Part shown: piece after piece, positions 16,543 to 24,174 of the stretch
Layout: every line of letters begins with the position of its first letter
How positions within the stretch are numbered: position 1 is the first letter of the stretch
Virus record (IMG/VR): IMGVR_UViG_3300037010_001749
Location: 21,896-85,895 of that record
Length of the DNA: 64,000 nucleotides
Source of the DNA: a virus
Direction: 5' to 3' (one strand)
Notes under the pieces: generated by a model
The model's input: only the letters and a program-made list of their open reading frames with translations
Database searches by the model: none
Told to the model about the DNA's origin: nothing
Position numbers and translations under genes: made by a program

Positions 16543-16904
16543 GCGATGCCTAGGCCGCCAGCCCAGGCCTCCCCGTTTCCGTTGGGGACTTCAATCCTCA
16601 CGACAAAGCCGCGAGGGTCGTTCTGCAGGCAGACCTTCGATCCTACCCAGGCCGCGGTGAGTTCCTCACCCATCGCAAGAAGTTCGGCCCTGGTGACTTT
16701 TCGCGCGTCCCCAAACGGAAGTCCGGAGGCCCAGGCATAGTTGCACAGGTCCTCGTCCTGCTTATGCTTGACCATGGCCACAGCGCAGATCTGCGACAGC
16801 AGCGCTATGAACTCCTCAGTCTTGGGCACTGACGGGTCGAGCCGGTGCAAGTTCGCCTGCGCCTGCCGGCCGCGGCCGGTGATCTTTCGGACCCTAGCCT
16901 TCAT
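16539..16904 (-). CDS. Hypothetical protein, 121 aa
   Basis: Basic N-terminus (KARVRKITGRGRQAQAN) followed by a helical core and a C-terminal strand region. ATGA overlaps at the downstream end. May bind nucleic acid because of the basic start; not recognised. Confidence 0.65.
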   Translation of the reverse strand: MKARVRKITGRGRQAQANLHRLDPSVPKTEEFIALLSQICAVAMVKHKQDEDLCNYAWASGLPFGDARKVTRAELLAMGEELTAAWVGSKVCLQNDPRGFVVRIEVPNGNGEAWAGGLGIA

Positions 16905-17382
16905 TGACAGCCAAGGTGTACGTCGTGCCTTCTATGCCGACGGTCTCCCCGCAGGCCAGGGCCTGGATCTTGAGGTGCTGCCCGGCGTTCATGGTGTTGT
17001 CCGGGTCCAGCTTCTCGGCCAGAAACTCACGTGCCGCATCCGCGTCGGTGAATAGCACCGCGTCCTCGGCGTCTGAAGAGAAGGCCATCCAGATTTCCTT
17101 ATCGCTAAGGAAGTACTTGGCCAGTTCTTCCCAGTCGACGGTAGCCATAGCATCTTTGATGATGCCGTCCCACAGGCCGTTAACGACGGGCCTACCGTCG
17201 TTCACGATGGTTTCGATGTCCAAAGCCAGGGCTTCGATTGCGGCATTCCGTGCTGAGGGAGCGTGCGACTCCTTATCGCAGGCAACCTCGAGTGAGTCAA
17301 CGGCCTGTGCTTCGCACAGGCGGTAAAGCCTGGCGTCATTAGCCAGCCACAGCCCAATGCTGCGAGTGATGCTGTTGCTCAT
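16894..17382 (-). CDS. Hypothetical acidic protein, 162 aa
   Basis: Acidic soluble protein (AMATVDWEELAKYFLSDKEI). It and its upstream neighbour share WDKAAQAL/DWEELAKYF-type segments, so they may be distant paralogues arranged in tandem. ATG 17380-17382. Confidence 0.65.
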   Translation of the reverse strand: MSNSITRSIGLWLANDARLYRLCEAQAVDSLEVACDKESHAPSARNAAIEALALDIETIVNDGRPVVNGLWDGIIKDAMATVDWEELAKYFLSDKEIWMAFSSDAEDAVLFTDADAAREFLAEKLDPDNTMNAGQHLKIQALACGETVGIEGTTYTLAVNEG

Positions 17383-17702
17383 GCGCGAACCAGGTAGTGG
17401 TCACCAAGAATGTTGACGGACCGGTAGTCTTGCCGCAGGGCCTGGGCAGCCTTATCCCAGTCGATGCAGTCGTAGGGCCAGCCGACAACCGGCCCCAACT
17501 GACGCGCGAGGTCCTCAGCGAAGCCTCCGTAGAAATAGTCTTCGCGAACGAATAGCGCAAATACGTTCCAGTAGGCCTCGTCCAACACCGACTGGAGACC
17601 TTCGGCCTCTTCCACGGCCTCAGCAACTTCCTCAAGGGTGTCATTGCTACCGATCACCTTCTTCAGGTCGAGGATCGCAGCACGGATTTCATCCGAGCTC
17701 AC
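17379..17702 (-). CDS. Hypothetical acidic protein, ~107 aa
   Basis: GTG 17700-17702 after GGGAAAGACA is preferred; ATG 17754-17756 would overlap the upstream gene by 41 nt. Sequence is acidic (DTLEEVAEAVEEAEGLQSVL) with CIDWDKAAQALRQDYRS near the end. Unknown function. Confidence 0.6.
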   Translation of the reverse strand: MSSDEIRAAILDLKKVIGSNDTLEEVAEAVEEAEGLQSVLDEAYWNVFALFVREDYFYGGFAEDLARQLGPVVGWPYDCIDWDKAAQALRQDYRSVNILGDHYLVRA

Positions 17703-17715
17703 TGTCTTTCCCAGG

Positions 17716-18348
17716 TTAGCCAAAGCGCTTCCCTTCCGCGGTAAATGTGTATCCATTGGCCTCGATCGTCTCGGCCACAGCTTCGTCGGAGGTGAGGTAG
17801 TTGTACTCAGCCTCCAACTGACGGTAGATCCATTTGGCGAACGCCCGGAAAGCCTCGGTGATTCGGGCTTCAGCCGCCACCGTCGGCAAGTCGTCCTGCT
17901 CTTCGTCCGGCAGCATCCACCAGAACTCGAAGTCCATCGAGAACTCGTGGCAGTAGTTGCCGCGCTTGGTGATGCTGGCCTGCAGGCCGTGCTTCACTGA
18001 GGCTTGAGCCTCGTCCAGGTCCTGGGCGATGCGGAGCAGGTCCTCGTCCTGCGGCGCCCAGTCCTTGACCTGGGCCAGGGCGCCCTTCGTGCCAGCGTAG
18101 CGGCCCGCAAAGCAGGCTCCATCGCCCTGGGACCCGAAGCCGCTGAAGAAGATGCCACGCTTGTGGTCCTTCGCGTCGAAGGGCTCGATGTCCAGGCCCA
18201 GGCGCTTGGCAATCTCGTAATTATCCTCGAAGCCCCACCAGTCGAAGTCGAGGTCGCCGTCGTCGCGCCACCAGCCGCGGGCCTGAGCCTTCGCGGCATC
18301 ACTCAGTTCGTCGTAGTGGTAGACCGTGGTGGTGATCTGCTCAGGCAT
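17716..18348 (-). CDS. Conserved phage protein, 210 aa
   Basis: Begins MPEQITTTVYHYDELSDAAK and carries FFSGFGSQGDGACFAGRY, a stretch I have seen in hypothetical proteins of proteobacterial phages. Soluble, acidic, Trp-rich. No enzyme motif is evident. Overlaps the next upstream gene by 8 nt. Confidence 0.75.
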   Translation of the reverse strand: MPEQITTTVYHYDELSDAAKAQARGWWRDDGDLDFDWWGFEDNYEIAKRLGLDIEPFDAKDHKRGIFFSGFGSQGDGACFAGRYAGTKGALAQVKDWAPQDEDLLRIAQDLDEAQASVKHGLQASITKRGNYCHEFSMDFEFWWMLPDEEQDDLPTVAAEARITEAFRAFAKWIYRQLEAEYNYLTSDEAVAETIEANGYTFTAEGKRFG

Positions 18349-18727
18349 TGGATGCCTCCGTCAAGGTGTCGCAGAGGCTGTCCAGCATGGAGACGAGGCC
18401 GTCCACTATGGGTTGGCGCATGCCCTTCTCGATCGCCTGCTTGGCCAGGTCGCGGGCAGATCCCAGCACGTCACTGGCCGCCTCGAGGCAGCCCAGGATC
18501 TCCTGCAGCCGGTCGTAGGTGTAGGCGCCCGGCGTGGTGTCCGCCATGGCCTCAGCGTCGTCGGCGATTGAAGAAAGGTCGACCTCGGCATCGCCGATCC
18601 GGTCATGGAGGTCCACGCAAAAGGACTTGTCCATCTCGTTGGTAAACGTGGCCTGCAGCAAGCTGCTCATGGCCCCACACTCAGTTTCGACAGCTAGGAT
18701 CTGGCCGCGGATGTCTTCGATGCTCAT
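18341..18727 (-). CDS. Hypothetical helical protein, 128 aa
   Basis: All-alpha acidic protein preceded by AAGGATCTAC before ATG 18725-18727. Possible coiled-coil dimer; function unknown. Confidence 0.7.
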   Translation of the reverse strand: MSIEDIRGQILAVETECGAMSSLLQATFTNEMDKSFCVDLHDRIGDAEVDLSSIADDAEAMADTTPGAYTYDRLQEILGCLEAASDVLGSARDLAKQAIEKGMRQPIVDGLVSMLDSLCDTLTEASNA

Positions 18728-18736
18728 GTAGATCCT

Positions 18737-18913
18737 TCAGTGAGCGTCGCCGCGTTCTTCGCGGCGAAGCAATTCCTTAACCTTGAGGAGGGAGTAGAGC
18801 CTGCGCCCTGGGTTGGACAGGACCAGGCTCGGTGCCAGACATCGTCTGGCCACCAGGCTCCGCAGAATCTCTGCGGGCTTGCCGACACGCTCCGCAATGT
18901 CGGCCAGGGTCAT
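18737..18913 (-). CDS. Small HTH-like protein, 58 aa
   Basis: MTLADIAERVGKPAEILRSL resembles the helix-turn-helix of excisionase/MerR-type small regulators, followed by a basic tail. ATG 18911-18913. DNA binding is inferred from sequence pattern only. Confidence 0.55.
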   Translation of the reverse strand: MTLADIAERVGKPAEILRSLVARRCLAPSLVLSNPGRRLYSLLKVKELLRREERGDAH

Positions 18914-18926
18914 CTTCGGACCCGCG

Positions 18927-19148
18927 TCAACGCTTGCGGGTCTTGCTTTTGGGAGGTGGGTCACGGCGCAGCGTTTGCATGGCTTCGTATGCCCAGTCCG
19001 TGAACCATTGGAGGTTCCATTCCTGGGCCTGCTGAAAAGTCTGGTCGTCATCGAAGACCACTTCGAAGCCCGAGACGCTCTCGAACCATTGGCACCAGGC
19101 AACCTGATCTTCTGCCAATTCTGGGTAGACCGCTTTGTAGTCGATCAT
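18927..19148 (-). CDS. Hypothetical protein, 73 aa
   Basis: Trp-rich small protein (VAWCQWFESVSGFEVVFDDD) with a basic tail. ATG overlaps the next gene's stop at 19145. Not recognised. Confidence 0.65.
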   Translation of the reverse strand: MIDYKAVYPELAEDQVAWCQWFESVSGFEVVFDDDQTFQQAQEWNLQWFTDWAYEAMQTLRRDPPPKSKTRKR

Positions 19149-19354
19149 GGTGCCTCCTGGCTATTGGGGTTTTCCCTGGGCCACTGCGGAAACGAGGCCA
19201 CGAGCGTGCGCTCCACGCGGTAGACCTCGATCGGGCCATCGGCCTGGTATTGCATCAAGTAGCGGCCCATCTCGGCCATGGCCTCAGGCATCGTCGGGGC
19301 TTCAACCGCAGCAACAAGCTCCCCGTTGCAGTGCATCTCTGCTTCGTATCCCAT
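19145..19354 (-). CDS. Hypothetical protein, 69 aa
   Basis: ATG 19352-19354 shares a base with the upstream TGA (TGATG). MGYEAEMHCNGELVAAVEAP start; soluble. The longer frame to 19558 is a shadow of the upstream gene. Confidence 0.65.
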   Translation of the reverse strand: MGYEAEMHCNGELVAAVEAPTMPEAMAEMGRYLMQYQADGPIEVYRVERTLVASFPQWPRENPNSQEAP

Positions 19355-19641
19355 CAGTGCACCTTCTCCACAGTCCAGCCGCCAAAGCGTTGGTCTTCTT
19401 TCACCACGATCGGCATATCCTTGTATCGAGCGTAGGCCAGGATCACCCACAAGGTTCCGCCGGTGGCACTGAGGTAGTAGCCGTCTTTCTCGAACTGCCT
19501 GGCCAGCTTCTTCGCTGTGGCCCGGCGTAGCGGGATGGGCCGGCCCATCGTCGGCCACTCTGGCCGGGGTTCGATCACGTGGCGCCCGTCGCCCTCGACG
19601 ACGTAGGCAGCATCACTTGTCTTCGAACAGCTTCTCGACAT
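19354..19641 (-). CDS. Hypothetical protein, 95 aa
   Basis: Basic central region (GRPIPLRRATAKKLARQFEK) and a C-terminal WVILAYARYKDMPIVV strand pattern. Overlaps its upstream neighbour by 29 nt because no later start codon exists in frame. Unknown. Confidence 0.55.
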   Translation of the reverse strand: MSRSCSKTSDAAYVVEGDGRHVIEPRPEWPTMGRPIPLRRATAKKLARQFEKDGYYLSATGGTLWVILAYARYKDMPIVVKEDQRFGGWTVEKVH

Positions 19642-19834
19642 GGGTCAAATTACTCCACCGATTTTCGTCAGGCTGCCATTGCAAGCAAGAGCAGCTGAAC
19701 CCGTTGAGATGCTCACGCATGACCCAGCGAAAGCCGTCGCCTGTATCCTGGTATACCGTGCGCAGGACGCGCCCAATGCTCACGGGAGCCGGAGTGCCTT
19801 CAGGCATGCCTGGGTTCTCCAAATTCACTTCCAT
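19613..19834 (-). CDS. Hypothetical protein, 73 aa
   Basis: Contains FSCSCLQWQPDENRW. The ribosome binding site is the AAGGAG arm of the repeat copy at 19841-19856, seven bases before ATG 19832-19834. Confidence 0.65.
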   Translation of the reverse strand: MEVNLENPGMPEGTPAPVSIGRVLRTVYQDTGDGFRWVMREHLNGFSCSCLQWQPDENRWSNLTHVEKLFEDK

Positions 19835-19836
19835 GC

Positions 19837-20586
19837 CTACTCCTTAGCCCTAGAGAAAAGCCTGGGCGCCGCAAACTTGCGCGCCTTCCGCCCGTGGACT
19901 GTGATGACCACTGAGGCCCTATTGCTTCGGCCGTCGGCCGTGCCGTTGCATGCACCGCACGCGATGCACGTGAGGCGCTTGCCCGCCTCTTCGCTGGCCG
20001 GGCAGACCATCTCACGCACTCCGGCCCCAGCCTTGGGCGTGCGCACACGGAAGTAACGCAGCCCCAGAGTCTGGGCCAGCGTAGCTTCAGCATCGCTGTC
20101 GACGCTGGCCATGCAGAGTTCGGTGACACCTTGCCACTGCTCCAGGGGCAAGTCTCTGTTCTGCCACTGGTGCGTGTAGCCTGTGTGGCCTGCGGCCTTG
20201 GACACCAGGGCCTGCCAGACCCTGGCAGGCACAGCCATCGGGTCCCCATAGGAGCCCAGGCGGACCATTCGGCCCTCACCCAGCACCGAGGGGTCTTCGT
20301 GCAGAGGGTAGCCGCCGCGGCGCCACTTCTTGTAGACCACGGCAGGCCCACGGTCTACCAGCACATAGCAGGCACCGCCGCGGCTGGGGCGCCAGGCACA
20401 CTCTCCGCACACAGAGACATCTGCGCCCGAGGCTACAGCCTCAGCCGGGTGCATGTCCTGGCGCAGGATGTATGTCTGCACCATGTTGCCTGTCTTCACG
20501 TTGGCGCTCGCCTTCAGGGCAATGGCCATGATGGGCGCCGCGTCAAGCAGCGACGCCCCTTGCCAGATGACGTGGCCCGTCGTCAT
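19837..20586 (-). CDS. Conserved phage protein with Cys pairs, 249 aa
   Basis: ATG 20584-20586 overlaps the upstream stop (ATGA). MAIALKASANVKTGNMVQTY and the following YILRQDMHPAEAV are typical of a hypothetical family in phages of Burkholderia-like hosts. CGECAWRP and a late CIACGACNG suggest metal binding. The last codons (FSRAKE) are encoded by the palindromic repeat at 19841. Confidence 0.75.
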   Translation of the reverse strand: MTTGHVIWQGASLLDAAPIMAIALKASANVKTGNMVQTYILRQDMHPAEAVASGADVSVCGECAWRPSRGGACYVLVDRGPAVVYKKWRRGGYPLHEDPSVLGEGRMVRLGSYGDPMAVPARVWQALVSKAAGHTGYTHQWQNRDLPLEQWQGVTELCMASVDSDAEATLAQTLGLRYFRVRTPKAGAGVREMVCPASEEAGKRLTCIACGACNGTADGRSNRASVVITVHGRKARKFAAPRLFSRAKE

Positions 20587-21167
20587 GTGGGTTCGTCGGC
20601 GAGCCAGCTTCGCGGCACGCAGTAGCATGCAACCATACCGCCTATAGTCGGCATCTCTTCGCCTTCCAAGTAGAAACCCCCATCGAGGTCAGCCGCCCCG
20701 GGCACGTAGGGACTGCAGGCCCTGTTGGCATGACCGGCTGGCCCGGCGAACACCCACAGCAGCGGCGCACCACCCAACCAGTCAATCCGATAGTTGACGC
20801 CGTCATAGACGCCTTCGATGATCGGCTCGCTGATATCGATGTTGTCTCGCCGGCGCTCGACGTGTTCCTCGACAAAGGCATCCTTGTCCGGCTCCTGATT
20901 CTTGAACCCGAACCAGTTTTGCTGGAAGATCTCGGAGTCGAAGCCCACCTCTCGGTCAGCGCCGCTCTCAGCGGCGCTAATGCAGCACTCCTCCGTCAAG
21001 GCTTCGTATTCGCCCTCGGCCTCGGCCACCAGTTCAGTGACGGCCGCCTCGTAGCTGACGTCCTTGGCGTGCTGGCCATAGAACAGGTCATCCAGGCACC
21101 AGGGCTGTAACGAGTTGAAAGAGATCACGCCGTAGGCGAGACCAGTGGTGGGGTTGTAGTCGGGCAT
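20583..21167 (-). CDS. Hypothetical protein, 194 aa
   Basis: Acidic soluble protein starting MPDYNPTTGLAYGVISFNSL. Its Shine-Dalgarno is the AAGGAG of the repeat copy at 21174, seven bases before ATG 21165-21167. No family recognised. Confidence 0.7.
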   Translation of the reverse strand: MPDYNPTTGLAYGVISFNSLQPWCLDDLFYGQHAKDVSYEAAVTELVAEAEGEYEALTEECCISAAESGADREVGFDSEIFQQNWFGFKNQEPDKDAFVEEHVERRRDNIDISEPIIEGVYDGVNYRIDWLGGAPLLWVFAGPAGHANRACSPYVPGAADLDGGFYLEGEEMPTIGGMVACYCVPRSWLADEPT

Positions 21168-21237
21168 CGTTGCTCCTTAGGGCTAGGTACGCTCACACCT
21201 CAAGCCACCACGCGGCCCGAGGCTGAGAAGAAATATG

Positions 21238-21318
21238 TCAAGCAAAACTTGTCATCTTCGAGCCGCGCAACCGCCGGATGTGCAGCCACTCGCCGTCTGT
21301 GAGACTGCGTAGCTTCAC
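21238..21318 (-). CDS. Possible tiny peptide, 26 aa
   Basis: GTG 21316-21318 overlaps the upstream TGA (GTGA), giving MKLRSLTDGEWLHIRRLRG and a short tail ending 21238. It fills part of the gap before the repeat at 21174. It may be a remnant; support is only the coupled start. Confidence 0.35.
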   Translation of the reverse strand: MKLRSLTDGEWLHIRRLRGSKMTSFA

Positions 21319-21521
21319 AGCGTCACCCGCTCAGCCAGCGCCTGGCTGATCTCACCATTCCGGGACAAGCTGTCGACGTAGTCCGAGAAGGCGCAGCGTG
21401 TGTCGGTCACGTGCATGGTGCCGTTGCCGCTGTAGTCGGGGGTCTTTTTGCGCTCCGCGTCGGGGTGCGCTTCCCAAAAGGCAGCGCGAACCTCACGCTG
21501 CGCGGTGTAGGTAGGCTTCAC
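21315..21521 (-). CDS. Conserved small phage protein, 68 aa
   Basis: The pattern VRAAFWEAHP...TRCAFSDYVDSLSRNGEISQALAERVTL matches a widespread phage hypothetical family of about this length. GTG 21519-21521 overlaps the upstream stop (GTGA). Role unknown. Confidence 0.75.
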   Translation of the reverse strand: MKPTYTAQREVRAAFWEAHPDAERKKTPDYSGNGTMHVTDTRCAFSDYVDSLSRNGEISQALAERVTL

Positions 21522-21607
21522 AGCGGGTAGCCCACCCGCTTCACGACCTTGCAGTTCACCACCTCGACCGTGTCTCCGACACGGATGACACCCTCCCGCC
21601 GGCTCAT
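21518..21607 (-). CDS. Very small protein, 29 aa
   Basis: ATG 21605-21607, stop TGA 21518-21520; both ends overlap neighbours. Sequence MSRREGVIRVGDTVEVVNCK followed by a GYPL ending resembles the N-terminus of a longer phage protein family, so it may be a shortened version. Unknown role. Confidence 0.55.
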   Translation of the reverse strand: MSRREGVIRVGDTVEVVNCKVVKRVGYPL

Positions 21608-21822
21608 ACCAGGTTCAAGGTAGTGACCCACCAACTGTTGCAAGCCAGGTAGGCGTCGTAATCCTGGTAGAGATCCTTGGTGCCTTCGTAGTGGCTCACG
21701 CGGAGCCGGTACAGCTGCCGCTCCGCGTGGAGGTTTGCGTTACCGTGGTCCACCAGCACAGCCGCGACGCACTCGCTGTTGTTCTTGATGACGATGACCT
21801 GTGTAGCTGCGTTGGGGCTCAT
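21604..21822 (-). CDS. Hypothetical protein, 72 aa
   Basis: Soluble beta-rich protein (TQVIVIKNNSECVAAVLVDH). ATGA overlaps at both ends. Not recognised. Confidence 0.65.
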   Translation of the reverse strand: MSPNAATQVIVIKNNSECVAAVLVDHGNANLHAERQLYRLRVSHYEGTKDLYQDYDAYLACNSWWVTTLNLV

Positions 21823-22115
21823 GCTTCGAACCCCGCCTGGAAGCCGAAGTAGGCGATGTCCACGTGGCCACGGCTGCAGAAGACCATGTCGAAGTCGCAG
21901 GGATTGACGAGGCCTTCGATGTACCCCTGCGCCTTCCGGTCTTCGCGCCAGGCTTTGGCCACTTCAGCCCGCGCCTTCTTCAGTGCAGCCAAGGCCTCGG
22001 TGTAGTTGTCGCCAGCCGGCACAGACACCAGTGCCACATGGAAGGGCCAGGCGTGCACCCAGTCGGGCGGGAACCTGTAGTGGAGCACCACCGTCCAGGG
22101 CTTGCTGGCCCTCAC
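21819..22115 (-). CDS. Hypothetical protein, 98 aa
   Basis: GTG 22113-22115 overlaps the previous stop. Begins MRASKPWTVVLHYRFPPDW, contains a helical Lys/Ala segment and FCSRGHVDIAYFGFQAGF. Unknown function. Confidence 0.65.
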   Translation of the reverse strand: MRASKPWTVVLHYRFPPDWVHAWPFHVALVSVPAGDNYTEALAALKKARAEVAKAWREDRKAQGYIEGLVNPCDFDMVFCSRGHVDIAYFGFQAGFEA

Positions 22116-22309
22116 GACAGCGTCTCCGACTTAGCCTCTTCACCCAGGGCGCGCAACGTGGTGGCCAGCAAGGTACTGGCACGGATCGGGCTCATGCCCG
22201 AGGCGATGAGCAGGCGCTTCGCGTCCTGCATGGCCTGCAGCCCCTGTAGATTGGTCTGGCGCACGGCACTGCTGAAGGTGCGGATGATTTCGTGTTCGAT
22301 ATCGTTCAA
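22112..22309 (-). CDS. Hypothetical helical protein, 65 aa
   Basis: TTG 22307-22309 four to five bases after AAGGAAG from the repeat copy at 22316, and overlapping the upstream TGA (TTGA). IRTFSSAVRQTNLQGLQAMQ is helical. Start codon is unusual but well placed. Confidence 0.6.
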   Translation of the reverse strand: MNDIEHEIIRTFSSAVRQTNLQGLQAMQDAKRLLIASGMSPIRASTLLATTLRALGEEAKSETLS

Positions 22310-22461
22310 ACGTCTTCCTTAGGGTTGGGGAAAGGCTTGCGCTCCAAGGGGAACGAGGCTAGTCGGATCTGGCCCATGCCCTTGCGAATGTAAATATGCT
22401 GGCGGTGATCAAAACGAAAGGCCAGCATGTCACTGGCCAGGTTGGCCTTCAGGATCGCCAA
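22306..22461 (-). CDS. Possible 5'-truncated gene, ~51 aa from TTG
   Basis: The frame reads ...DMLAFRFDHRQHIYIRKG...PFPNPKEDV and looks coding, the last residues being encoded by the repeat at 22316. The frame is open back to TAG 22525-22527 and residues upstream of the first possible start (TTG 22459-22461) also look like protein, so the gene probably lost its 5' end or was frameshifted. Confidence 0.4.
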   Translation of the reverse strand: MAILKANLASDMLAFRFDHRQHIYIRKGMGQIRLASFPLERKPFPNPKEDV

Positions 22462-22538
22462 GTCTTCGGTGTGATAGAACGCCCATCGGGCGGCCTTGAT
22501 GGCGCGGCCAAGGTCGCGCCAGGTCTAGCGCAGCGGGG

Positions 22539-22700
22539 TCACCCCACCACCGCCATGTCGCGCTCGCAAGTATTGAACTCCAGCCCGTGCTCCACGGCTA
22601 GGTCTTCGGCCTTCTGCAGAGCATCCTGCTCCGACTCGGCTTCGATTTCCACCATCGTGGCGTACGTCTCCGTGACGGCCACTTTGTACATTTTGGTCAT
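22539..22700 (-). CDS. DpnD/PcfM-like small protein, 53 aa
   Basis: MTKMYKVAVTETYATMVEIE and AESEQDALQKAEDLA fit the DpnD/PcfM-like family, short beta-alpha proteins of unknown role common on phages and plasmids. ATG 22698-22700 lies just outside the left half-attC (22715-22733) and is the first gene beyond the cassette array. Confidence 0.6.
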   Translation of the reverse strand: MTKMYKVAVTETYATMVEIEAESEQDALQKAEDLAVEHGLEFNTCERDMAVVG

Positions 22701-22714
22701 GCTATTGTCTCTAG

Positions 22715-22733
22715 ATTAGCTCGAACGTTATGC
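22715..22733 (+). repeat. attC right half (array left end)
   Basis: ttagctcgaacgttatgc is identical to the L'-R' half of the complete site at 24967-25036. The left half is absent. Confidence 0.75.
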
Positions 22734-22849
22734 GCCTGTCTCGGAATGGGTGAGCTTCACCGCATGCCAAGTGCCTAAAACCTCGTCTGCCGCCGTCAGC
22801 CAGTCTTGCGGCAGCGGGTGCGCTTCAGCAGGGCCAGCGCAGCGGCACC
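22734..22849 (-). pseudogene. Gene remnant at the 3' end of cassette 1
   Basis: A minus-strand frame reading LPQDWLTAADEVLGTWHAVK and on to THSETGA stops at TAA inside the half-attC (22730s). It is open upstream but has no start codon before its convincing part, so it looks like the 3' remnant of a lost gene. No other gene is seen in this stretch. Confidence 0.35.
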
Positions 22850-23563
22850 CTACTCCACCGGGTTCACTGCGCTTCGCGCAATCTCAATGAGCAAGTCTCG
22901 GAACTCAGGCGGTGTACCGTTGCGGATCGCAGTCTTATCCTTGCCGCCCACCATCGCCATCATTCCAATGCGCCGCGCTTTCGCGTATCCGGGCAACTCC
23001 ACGGCGCGCGGGTGTAGCCGCTGCGGTGTCTTGCCCCAGCGCAGTTCGGGCAGCAGGCGCTTTTGCACGCCAGCCACAAGCAGCCATGTTCCTTTGCCGG
23101 CAAGGTGCCCGTAGTGGCCTTGGTACACGCAGCACGTCCACAAGCCTGGCGCGGCCTCAACCCACCCACCTTTGCGCGGCGGCTTCTTCAGCCTGAAGTA
23201 CGCCCACGCATGCGAGTCCATCGGGTGTTCAAGCACGCCACCGTTCAGACGCAGCGCCGCCAGTGCGGTAGCAAAACACCCATCGTCGGCGCCCAGCTTG
23301 TACTGGTGCGGCTTGCGCGTGCTGCCGTGCCAGAACCTGCCCCAGCGCTGGCAGGGCAGGTGCGCCACTACCGGGTGCGGGCCTGCATAGGTACGGGCAT
23401 CGCGGGCTTGGTCCCACGGGTCAACGCCCGGCACGCCTACATAGCAGCCCTTCGGCTCAACGTAGAGGGCCGCCACCGTACGGAAGCTCTCCACCTGGCG
23501 CATAACCCCTCGCACAAGCTGAGAGCCAACGGCGGGTGTAATGGGTGCTTCAGGTTTGGTCAT
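22850..23563 (-). CDS. Cassette 1: conserved phage protein, 237 aa
   Basis: The core YVEPKGCYVGVPGVDPWDQA, YAGPHPVVAHLPCQRWGR, GGVLEHPMDSHAWAYF and QGHYGHLAGKGTWLL matches a phage hypothetical family (annotated as unknown, about 200 aa). The first ~20 residues (MTKPEAPITPAVGSQLVRGV) are translated from attC1 itself. ATG 23561-23563 overlaps the stop of the cassette 2 HTH gene (ATGA) inside the attC, so translation is coupled across the recombination site. A second in-frame ATG is at 23501-23503. Confidence 0.78.
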   Translation of the reverse strand: MTKPEAPITPAVGSQLVRGVMRQVESFRTVAALYVEPKGCYVGVPGVDPWDQARDARTYAGPHPVVAHLPCQRWGRFWHGSTRKPHQYKLGADDGCFATALAALRLNGGVLEHPMDSHAWAYFRLKKPPRKGGWVEAAPGLWTCCVYQGHYGHLAGKGTWLLVAGVQKRLLPELRWGKTPQRLHPRAVELPGYAKARRIGMMAMVGGKDKTAIRNGTPPEFRDLLIEIARSAVNPVE

Positions 23564-23596
23564 GCCGTTGGTTCCAGCTTTGCTTGGTCATTAGGC
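23500..23596 (+). repeat. attC1
   Basis: R'' gcataac 23500-23506; R' attaggc 23590-23596 (first core base A rather than G). Arms GAGCCAACGGC / GCCGTTGG. Nearly identical to attC5. On the minus strand it encodes the start of the cassette 1 gene and the stop of the cassette 2 gene. Confidence 0.8.
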
Positions 23597-23784
23597 GGCT
23601 TGCGCAACTCGAACATCACAACCCGCCGCAGACCCAGGCGCCGCAGGTAGTCGGCGCTCGGGTTCACCTTCTCGCCATCACGCAGCCGCGACAGGTAGCC
23701 GCAGTCAATCTCGGTCACGCGGGCCACGGCGCGCAGGCTGCCGTGCTGCGAGACGAGTTGGTCAATGCGCTCTGCCAGCGTCAT
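23560..23784 (-). CDS. Cassette 2: small HTH regulator, 74 aa
   Basis: LAERIDQLVSQHGSLRAVAR followed by VTEIDCGYLSRLRDGEKVNP has the Cro/XRE-like HTH arrangement. ATG 23782-23784 overlaps the stop of the second cassette 2 gene. The last ~10 residues (ending KLEPTA) are encoded by attC1. It might regulate nearby genes; no operator is recognised. Confidence 0.7.
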   Translation of the reverse strand: MTLAERIDQLVSQHGSLRAVARVTEIDCGYLSRLRDGEKVNPSADYLRRLGLRRVVMFELRKPPNDQAKLEPTA

Positions 23785-24125
23785 GACTGATACCCGGCCA
23801 GCGCGTTGGCTAGCGCGGCATCCGCTTCGCCGAGAAAATCGTCCGGCACAATGAACGACACCCACGCGGGAGCGTTCGGCGTTGCTGGATGCCTCGCGTA
23901 TTGCAAGAGCGTCGCAAGCAGCACGGCACAGCGCTTCGGCGCAGCCCGCACCAGCACTGCAAACCGCTCCAGGTGCTCCTGCGTCACGCCGTGGCAGCCT
24001 TCGCTGTACACGCACGAACCGCTGCCGTGGTTCAGCACGTTCACCATTCCAGCAGCCTCCACCAGCGGGCCTAACCCCTCTGTCGAGCCGAGTGCCAACG
24101 GCTGGCTGGTTTTGGTAGTGTTCAT
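23781..24125 (-). CDS. Cassette 2: hypothetical protein, up to 114 aa
   Basis: The native-looking start is MVNVLNHGSGSCVYSEGCHG after GGAGG, but an in-frame start ATG 24123-24125 lies inside attC2, nine bases after AAGGAG, adding MNTTKTSQPLALGSTEGLGP. Core (VTQEHLERFAVLVRAAPKRC, FIVPDDFLGEADAALANAL) is unknown. The same attC-encoded leader recurs in cassette 8. Confidence 0.7.
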   Translation of the reverse strand: MNTTKTSQPLALGSTEGLGPLVEAAGMVNVLNHGSGSCVYSEGCHGVTQEHLERFAVLVRAAPKRCAVLLATLLQYARHPATPNAPAWVSFIVPDDFLGEADAALANALAGYQS

Positions 24126-24173
24126 CGTTGCTTCTCCTTGGCCGTTGTCACCGGCTCAACTCCAACGTTAGGC
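24069..24173 (+). repeat. attC2
   Basis: R'' gcctaac 24069-24075, R' gttaggc 24167-24173. The spacer contains, on the minus strand, AAGGAG (24134-24139) and ATG (24123-24125). Almost identical to attC8. Confidence 0.85.
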
Positions 24174-24174
24174 C

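Noticed and set aside
22806-23650. Plus-strand open frames in the cassettes, which would match canonical attC polarity
   Set aside because: They show no family signal or ribosome binding sites, while minus-strand frames match known phage families (DUF551-like, Acb2-like, PGDWIIRG-type).
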